Of a DNA stretch of 10,045 nt, positions 5,972 to 10,045 are shown one piece after another. The notes beneath the pieces were generated by a model that saw only the letters and a list, made by a program, of their open reading frames with translations, was not told where the DNA came from and did not search any database. The stretch lies in contig CABQBF010000092.1 of NCBI GenBank assembly GCA_902462325.1, forward strand, positions 1 through 10,045, written 5' to 3'. Each line of letters starts with the position of its first letter. The stretch's first letter is position 1. The DNA is from an uncultured Peptococcaceae bacterium (GTDB lineage Bacteria; Bacillota; Peptococcia; Peptococcales; Peptococcaceae). Both the position numbers and the translations under genes were made by a program.

Positions 5972-6580
5972 TTACAGCCTTCTTTCTATACACTGCGCCG
6001 GACAGATTTCTGCGCAGCGTCCACAATGCAGACAATGATTTTGAGCAATGTGCGCCGATTTTCCTGCAACAACTATACAGTTCTGCGGACAAACGGTACT
6101 GCAACGCTGACAGCCGGTGCAGCCTTGCCCCACAAAATAGCCTGTCTGTTGGTTTTCGCCCGCTCCAATGACAAAGCTATCTCGCACCACATGGGCTGGG
6201 TCACTGATATCAAAATATTCCCCTTGCGCCTCATAAATCCAAAATACTTCTAAGGCACTTCGGGTATCGGCCGGATATATTTTCTGCATATACGGATTTT
6301 TGATAAAAATCTCGTCCAGCTTGGCATGACCGATGGACTTAATTTTTCCGCGCAAAGAAACGGCTTGGCCCTCTTTTGTCGCCGACAGGGAAAGATACTG
6401 CTGTGTTATCAATTGCTGATAAAAGCTTTTTCCTTTCGCCGTCAGAAAATACACACCCTCGTTATCCCATAACATCATATCAATTACGCGGGTCTGCGGA
6501 TGACCATCCGCGCCTATGGTTGCAACCGTACATGAATGGATCTGCTCTACTAATAGTTTCAAATAATCATTTGTCTGCAT
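5972..6580 (-). CDS. PNPOx-fold flavoprotein fused to a 2[4Fe-4S] ferredoxin domain
   Basis: A 202-residue two-part protein. Residues 1-140 look like the split-barrel FMN-binding fold of the pyridoxamine 5'-phosphate oxidase superfamily. Residues 19-34 (VATIGADGHPQTRVID) are the typical first strands, and VYFLTAKGKSFYQQL lies at 43-57. Residues 150-202 are a bacterial ferredoxin with two CxxCxxCxxxCP clusters: Cys154/157/160/164 and Cys183/186/189/193. Each cluster is followed by an extra Cys (168 and 197) in a repeated CPxxC pattern. It is probably a cytoplasmic electron-transfer flavoprotein; its substrate is unknown. It is unlikely to be a true PdxH because of the ferredoxin tail and the partners seen. 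The ATG at 6580 has AAGGAGG 7 nt upstream. It is divergent from an HxlR regulator, and its promoter carries palindromes that the regulator may bind. Confidence 0.88.
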   Translation of the reverse strand: MQTNDYLKLLVEQIHSCTVATIGADGHPQTRVIDMMLWDNEGVYFLTAKGKSFYQQLITQQYLSLSATKEGQAVSLRGKIKSIGHAKLDEIFIKNPYMQKIYPADTRSALEVFWIYEAQGEYFDISDPAHVVRDSFVIGAGENQQTGYFVGQGCTGCQRCSTVCPQNCIVVAGKSAHIAQNHCLHCGRCAEICPAQCIERRL

Positions 6581-6653
6581 AACGTCGTACCTCCTTACAC
6601 TTGAAAGATTTTTTCTCTGTTTTGTCTGAGATATTCTTTGTATTTATGTACAC

Positions 6654-6679
6654 ATCATAGAACAAAAAGAATACTTTGC
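6654..6679 (-). promoter_or_regulatory. Candidate sigma-A promoter of the ferredoxin-fusion gene
   Basis: On the minus strand TTTGCA (4 of 6 to the -35 consensus, ending the left half of a palindrome) is followed by a 17-nt spacer and TATGAT (plus-strand 6654-6659, 5 of 6 to the -10 consensus). Transcription would start near 6647, with a leader of about 67 nt. The -35 box lies inside the 14-bp palindrome at 6672-6685, so a bound regulator would compete directly with RNA polymerase. Confidence 0.5.
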
Positions 6680-6685
6680 AAAGTA
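6672..6685. promoter_or_regulatory. Perfect 14-bp palindrome over the -35 box, probable HxlR-family operator
   Basis: TACTTTGCAAAGTA is fully symmetric. HxlR-family regulators such as YodB and HypR bind as dimers to inverted repeats with TACT/AGTA-type ends, and an HxlR gene is divergent from here. That this palindrome is its site is inference from position and resemblance. Confidence 0.55.
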
Positions 6686-6687
6686 CG

Positions 6688-6699
6688 CACAATATTGTG
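6688..6699. promoter_or_regulatory. Second perfect palindrome, 12 bp, next to the -35 operator
   Basis: CACAATATTGTG is fully symmetric and its centre lies 15 bp from the centre of the neighbouring palindrome. It sits just upstream of the -35 box of the ferredoxin-fusion promoter, where an activator or a second repressor dimer would bind. It weakly resembles the TTGTG/CACAA ends of Rex sites but lacks the full spacing. Confidence 0.4.
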
Positions 6700-6823
6700 G
6701 CATAGGCTCCTGATGGTAACAGTGAGATAATTTCTAAGCAAAAACAATTTGAGTCGCCCAACCTCTTGCGGCCGTTTTCTTTTTTCAAAAAAATTTCTAA
6801 ATTTTCACGCTCTTGCAACCATC

Positions 6824-6853
6824 TTGACGTTTCTTCTGCCTGTCAAGTATAAT
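6824..6853 (+). promoter_or_regulatory. Sigma-A promoter of the HxlR gene, with inverted repeat in the spacer
   Basis: TTGACG (6824-6829, 5 of 6) lies 18 nt upstream of a perfect TATAAT (6848-6853). CTTGAC (6823-6828) and GTCAAG (6842-6847) form an inverted repeat that covers the -35 box and reaches to the edge of the -10 box, a good place for autoregulation. Transcription would start near 6860. CGATTTCAATCG (6863-6874) adds a small inverted repeat in the leader. Confidence 0.75.
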
Positions 6854-6900
6854 AGCACTATACGATTTCAATCGAAACCAAGGACAGGAGGATATACATC

Positions 6901-7230
6901 ATGTCTGCTACAGCAAAAGAACTGCCGGCTTGCCCAGTAGAAACCACGTTAATGTTAATTAGTGATAAATGGAAAGTTTTAATTCTGCGGGATTTGCTCT
7001 CTGGAACTAAACGCTTCGGAGAGTTGAAAAAATCGGTGGGAAATGTCAGTCAAAAAGTCCTGACCGCCCAACTGCGCCAAATGGAGGATAGCGGATTATT
7101 AACGCGCACCGTATATCCCGAAGTCCCACCCCGTGTAGAGTACACCTTAACCGAGCTGGGTTACAGCCTAAAACCTATTTTGGATGCCATGTGGGATTGG
7201 GGAACACATTACAAAGCGCAAAATTTATGA
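6901..7230 (+). CDS. HxlR-family winged-helix transcriptional regulator with redox-type N-terminal cysteine
   Basis: A 109-residue protein, normal family length. It begins PACPVETTLMLISDKWKVLILRDLL (residues 9-33), the HxlR signature with the conserved Cys11. The winged helix follows: RFGELKKSVGNVSQKVLTAQLRQMEDSGLLTR (38-69), then the wing PPRVEYTLTELGYSL (76-90). Cys11 is the only cysteine. In YodB and HypR of Bacillus the equivalent cysteine senses electrophiles or disulfide stress, so a redox-sensing dimer is likely; this is inferred from family knowledge. The ATG at 6901 has AGGAGG 9 nt upstream and a strong promoter. It is divergent from the flavoprotein-ferredoxin gene and very likely regulates it and itself. 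Its specific signal and gene name cannot be read from the sequence. Confidence 0.93.
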   Translation: MSATAKELPACPVETTLMLISDKWKVLILRDLLSGTKRFGELKKSVGNVSQKVLTAQLRQMEDSGLLTRTVYPEVPPRVEYTLTELGYSLKPILDAMWDWGTHYKAQNL

Positions 7231-7238
7231 GCCACGAC

Positions 7239-7282
7239 AAAAGCAGGCTGTTTGGACCTTCCATCCAAAACATCCTGCTTTT
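7239..7282 (+). terminator. Terminator hairpin after the HxlR gene
   Basis: AAAAGCAGG (7239-7247) pairs with CCTGCTTTT (7274-7282), and inside it TTTGGA (7251-7256) pairs with TCCAAA (7264-7269). It begins 9 nt after the HxlR stop and ends in TTTTCTT on the plus strand. The stem starts with AAAA, so it may also serve the convergent permease transcript. A small AT-rich hairpin, ATAGAAA/TTTCTAT, follows at 7290-7307. I see no gene in 7283-7455. Confidence 0.8.
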
Positions 7283-7455
7283 CTTGACGATAGAAAATAA
7301 TTTCTATACGTATTTTTCCTTTGGCAACTTGTTTTTCTACACCGCAGCGATGCACTGCCCTTTTTTAGCCTATAAACCATCGCTTCCAACAGCCGCCGGT
7401 TCCTGCCGCAGCTTGATTTCTGCCATTACAGAAAATCATCTTGAAAAACAAGCAA

Positions 7456-9999
7456 TCAAGTTAATTCATCCCGCAATCCATCGATAATATTTTCTTTTTT
7501 TATTTTTCTAGTAGCATACAACATCGTGATCAGCACCACTAAGAACACACCTAGCGCACTGAGGACAAGACTGCTCCACGGAAATAAGAATTGTAGTTGA
7601 AAACCGCCGCCAGCCACCATGCCTCTATAGATAAGCCAGGAGCTCACGACCGAAAGCGGCAGCCCCCACAGCATGGTTCGCGCTCCATAAAGAATACATT
7701 CAAAGCATAGCATTCTATTAAAATCCCGCTCAGCCATCCCCACGGAACGGAGCATGGCCAGTTCCCGTCTGCGCAGCTTCACATTGGTGGAAATGGTGTT
7801 AAACACGTTGGCAACAGCAATCAACGTAATCATTAGGACAAACACCGCGGCAAATAAATGCACAATAAAATTGAGATTACGGTTTTGCTCCAAAATTGCA
7901 TACAGATTGTACAGACTATACTCAGCAGTGATACCGTTTGCATCAAGAATGGTCTGCATTTGCGCTGTTGATTGGCCAGGATTGTCTGATTCAAAAGTCA
8001 TCCCCAATACGGTCTTCTCCACGGTATCCAATCCATCAAACTGGGCTTTCATTGTATAAGGAGCAATCAGCAAAAGAGAATACCCCCGAAATGTGCTGCC
8101 CGCTTCTGCCGGCAATAAATCTGGATAATCCTTGACAAAAGTTGCACGTACCGTTTTCACCCCATTGCCGCTGTTATCACAAAGGGTAATGTCTATGGGA
8201 ATATCCTGCCAGTACAGATAGCCTTCCACATAAGCTGCCAAAATCATGCTGTCAGCTTGCCCATTATAAACATTGGCTGGCAAATTCAGCCGTTCCAGCA
8301 ATTTCTGATAGGCATTATCATCTACAAAAACAGCGTCCAACGTAGCCTTTGCCGGTTGGCCTTTGCCGTCATAGTCTAAAAAATCTCCGAAGGTATTCAG
8401 AAAACTGCTGGAAAGCTGTTCAGCACTGATACAGCAAGGATAAGCCACCTCTGCCTGATAACCGCTTACCGTTATGCCAGCAGTGCTTTTCAGCTGGTCA
8501 TACAACTGCAGCAGCTCTGTTTCTTCCATGTCGCTGCTGGAAAACACAATATCATATTGCTCCACCACAGTGTCCGATGCGTCTGCGATTTGATTTAAGT
8601 AACTACCGAAACTGCTAGCCCCAACAAACAGCACCATACTAAATGTAAGCGATAAAATAATACTGCCATAACGGCGCTTATTGCGCTTAAAGTTTTTGAG
8701 CGCTAGCTGCTCTGCCAAACCCAAAAACCGCTGCACCAGCGGAGAGATTTTAAAATTCTCTGCAGTAAGCTTTATCTCTTTTGTCTGCCGGATACAATCC
8801 ATCACTGGCATGGCAGCAGCTTTTTTGGCGGGAATGTAAGCTGATATAAAAATTGTAAAGAAACTGATGATTGCCGCAGCAACAATAGCCGGTACTGACA
8901 CCACCAAACTCAGCGGTACAGTATCATACATGACATTGGCAAAATTCTTTTCTACTAAGGAAAGTACCAGTTGGACGCCGGGCAGCCCCACTAAAATACC
9001 TAACGGAATGCCTATCATGCCAATGCAAAGGCCTTCAAACAGCACCGAATTGCGCAATTGTTTTTCCGTGGCGCCAACCGACATCAAAATACCAAACTGC
9101 TGTGTGCGTTCGTTTAAAGAAATAGAAAAGGCATTGTAAATCAAAAATACCGAACCCACCACTACCAAAATCACCAAAATGGCAACAATGGCATACAACA
9201 GCACCATCATAAGCTTTTCACTGGAAAGTCCCATAAAACGCAACACATTATCATTCAAAACATAACTGCCATCGCCTACCACATCTTTTGTGTAAGAAGC
9301 AAGCTGATAAGGATTTTTCAGCGTGATAAACAGCGCCACGTCATCTGCACTGCTGTTATCGGCGGCAGTAATTAAGGTATAGCCCGGCGCGCTATATTCT
9401 TCTACAGTTGGACGCTGACAAATGCCAACTACCGTATAACTTTTCTGCATAACCGGCTCCAAGATCTCCGCACCAGCCACATAAGGATTGTGCTGACTTA
9501 AACTCTCATTACCGTTTATGCGGTTGCCTACAGACAACGTAATGGTTTCGCCTATAGAAAATTTCACGCCGCCGTTGGCCGCAAGATGGGCAGGAACTAC
9601 AACTTCACTGCCGTTTTCCGGCAGCCTGCCAGAAAGCAAATTTACAGGCAGCATTTCCAAAGCCTTTTTGTCCCAACCAGAGAGGAATATATACGGTTTC
9701 GCTGGATTTTTCCCGCCCTCCAGCGCAGCATAGCCAATATTTTGCAGCAGAACCGTATCAGCAACGCGGCTATCGTCCGCTGCATCTGCTGCAATGGTTG
9801 CGCTGACGGCTGGTAATTCAAGGTGCCAGCTTCCATATTTAACGGCGGCGCCATTTATGAGATAACTTTGCAAAGAAACCGCAAAGGTGGCCACGCCTGT
9901 AAACAAAGCAGCCGATAACAGCACACCGACAATGGTCACCAACGTCCGTGTACGATTTTTCTTCAAACCTTGTAAAGCAACTCTGTTAAAAATATTCAT
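7456..9999 (-). CDS. FtsX/MacB-family ABC transporter permease
   Basis: An 847-residue membrane protein built from two FtsX-type halves. The first half has one helix at about 18-42, a long extracytoplasmic domain (43-260), and helices at about 263-289, 320-345 and 362-390. The second half has a helix at about 446-466, a second long outer domain (467-708), and helices at about 711-736, 765-790 and 806-828. Each half carries the cytoplasmic coupling segment after its helix: NERTQQFGILMSVGATEKQL (297-315) and KLRRRELAMLRSVGMAERDF (741-760). That eight-helix layout is typical of Bacillota mechanotransmitting ABC permeases linked to antimicrobial-peptide resistance, lipoprotein handling or export. 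The ATG at 9999 overlaps the TGA of the upstream ATPase gene, with AGGTGG 7 nt before it. The substrate cannot be read; no two-component genes are visible here that would point to a Bce-type module. Confidence 0.93.
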   Translation of the reverse strand: MNIFNRVALQGLKKNRTRTLVTIVGVLLSAALFTGVATFAVSLQSYLINGAAVKYGSWHLELPAVSATIAADAADDSRVADTVLLQNIGYAALEGGKNPAKPYIFLSGWDKKALEMLPVNLLSGRLPENGSEVVVPAHLAANGGVKFSIGETITLSVGNRINGNESLSQHNPYVAGAEILEPVMQKSYTVVGICQRPTVEEYSAPGYTLITAADNSSADDVALFITLKNPYQLASYTKDVVGDGSYVLNDNVLRFMGLSSEKLMMVLLYAIVAILVILVVVGSVFLIYNAFSISLNERTQQFGILMSVGATEKQLRNSVLFEGLCIGMIGIPLGILVGLPGVQLVLSLVEKNFANVMYDTVPLSLVVSVPAIVAAAIISFFTIFISAYIPAKKAAAMPVMDCIRQTKEIKLTAENFKISPLVQRFLGLAEQLALKNFKRNKRRYGSIILSLTFSMVLFVGASSFGSYLNQIADASDTVVEQYDIVFSSSDMEETELLQLYDQLKSTAGITVSGYQAEVAYPCCISAEQLSSSFLNTFGDFLDYDGKGQPAKATLDAVFVDDNAYQKLLERLNLPANVYNGQADSMILAAYVEGYLYWQDIPIDITLCDNSGNGVKTVRATFVKDYPDLLPAEAGSTFRGYSLLLIAPYTMKAQFDGLDTVEKTVLGMTFESDNPGQSTAQMQTILDANGITAEYSLYNLYAILEQNRNLNFIVHLFAAVFVLMITLIAVANVFNTISTNVKLRRRELAMLRSVGMAERDFNRMLCFECILYGARTMLWGLPLSVVSSWLIYRGMVAGGGFQLQFLFPWSSLVLSALGVFLVVLITMLYATRKIKKENIIDGLRDELT

Positions 10000-10045
10000 G
10001 GCCGCGCCACCTGCCCGTCCCGCACAATTTTTCCATCGGCAATGG
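9996..10045 (-). CDS. ABC transporter ATP-binding protein, C-terminal 15 codons only
   Basis: The minus strand reads IADGKIVRDGQVARP then TGA. The DGKIVRDG pattern is the usual last strand of MacB/LolD-type ATPases (HD followed by hydrophobics, then DG+I). Its TGA (9996-9998) overlaps the permease ATG (9997-9999) as ATGA, the usual sign of translational coupling between an ATPase and its permease. The rest of the gene lies beyond the window. Confidence 0.75.
   Translation of the reverse strand, partial: IADGKIVRDGQVARP

Larger units (their letters stand above)
6581..6900. other. Divergent intergenic region between the ferredoxin-fusion and HxlR genes
   Basis: No credible gene lies here; the 83-codon minus-strand frame across it overlaps the ferredoxin-fusion start and reads through both promoters. 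The region holds a promoter for each gene. It also holds perfect palindromes at 6672-6685 and 6688-6699 and the inverted repeat CTTGAC/GTCAAG at 6823-6847. The stretch 6700-6815 between the two promoters is AT-rich and shows no further signal I can support. Confidence 0.6.

Noticed and set aside
6567..6818. 83-codon minus-strand ORF upstream of the ferredoxin-fusion gene
   Set aside because: It overlaps the ferredoxin-fusion start out of frame, crosses that gene's promoter and palindromes, and shows no recognisable domain.
7191..7487. Plus-strand ORF overlapping the HxlR end
   Set aside because: It reads through the terminator hairpin and into the antisense of the permease end, and has no ribosome site or family resemblance.

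Overview
This window looks like chromosome from an anaerobic or facultatively anaerobic member of the Bacillota. The evidence is strong AGGAGG-type ribosome binding sites, TTG start codons on two genes, a perfect Spo0J/ParB parS box, a complete arginine deiminase operon and a 2[4Fe-4S] ferredoxin-type flavoprotein. A Clostridia or Negativicutes gut organism is plausible, but the sequence alone does not settle the genus. I see no rRNA, tRNA, CRISPR array, insertion sequence or phage gene.

Bases 1-5300 hold the arginine deiminase (ADI) pathway, all on the minus strand in the order arcA, arcB, arcC, arcD. ArcA hydrolyses arginine to citrulline and ammonia. ArcB phosphorolyses citrulline to ornithine and carbamoyl phosphate. 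ArcC transfers the phosphate to ADP, yielding ATP, CO2 and ammonia. The fourth gene, cut by the window edge, is a YfcC/DcuC-type membrane carrier that probably exchanges arginine for ornithine. arcC and arcD are only 4 bp apart. arcA-arcB and arcB-arcC are instead separated by 377 and about 290 bp. Each of these two long gaps begins, right after the stop codon, with a copy of the same roughly 105-120 nt hairpin element. Its internal motifs are conserved while its helices differ in sequence but keep pairing. The arcA-arcB gap also contains a perfect 16-bp parS centromere site.

Bases 5300-5900 hold a terminator and a small membrane-anchored XRE-family regulator, also minus strand and just upstream of arcA. 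Bases 5972-7230 hold a divergent pair. On the minus strand is a PNPOx-fold flavoprotein fused to a 2[4Fe-4S] ferredoxin domain. On the plus strand is an HxlR-family regulator with a single N-terminal cysteine. The 320-bp region between them carries a good promoter for each gene and three perfect inverted repeats; one of these overlaps the probable -35 box of the ferredoxin gene. The simplest reading is a redox- or electrophile-responsive regulator controlling itself and its neighbour.

Bases 7231-10045 hold a terminator after the HxlR gene and then, convergent on the minus strand, an 847-residue FtsX/MacB-type ABC permease. Its ATG overlaps the TGA of the upstream ATPase gene, of which only the last 15 codons are visible.

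The features most worth a second look are the covarying repeat element after arcA and arcB, the parS site inside the arc operon, and the paired palindromes in the HxlR/ferredoxin intergenic region.
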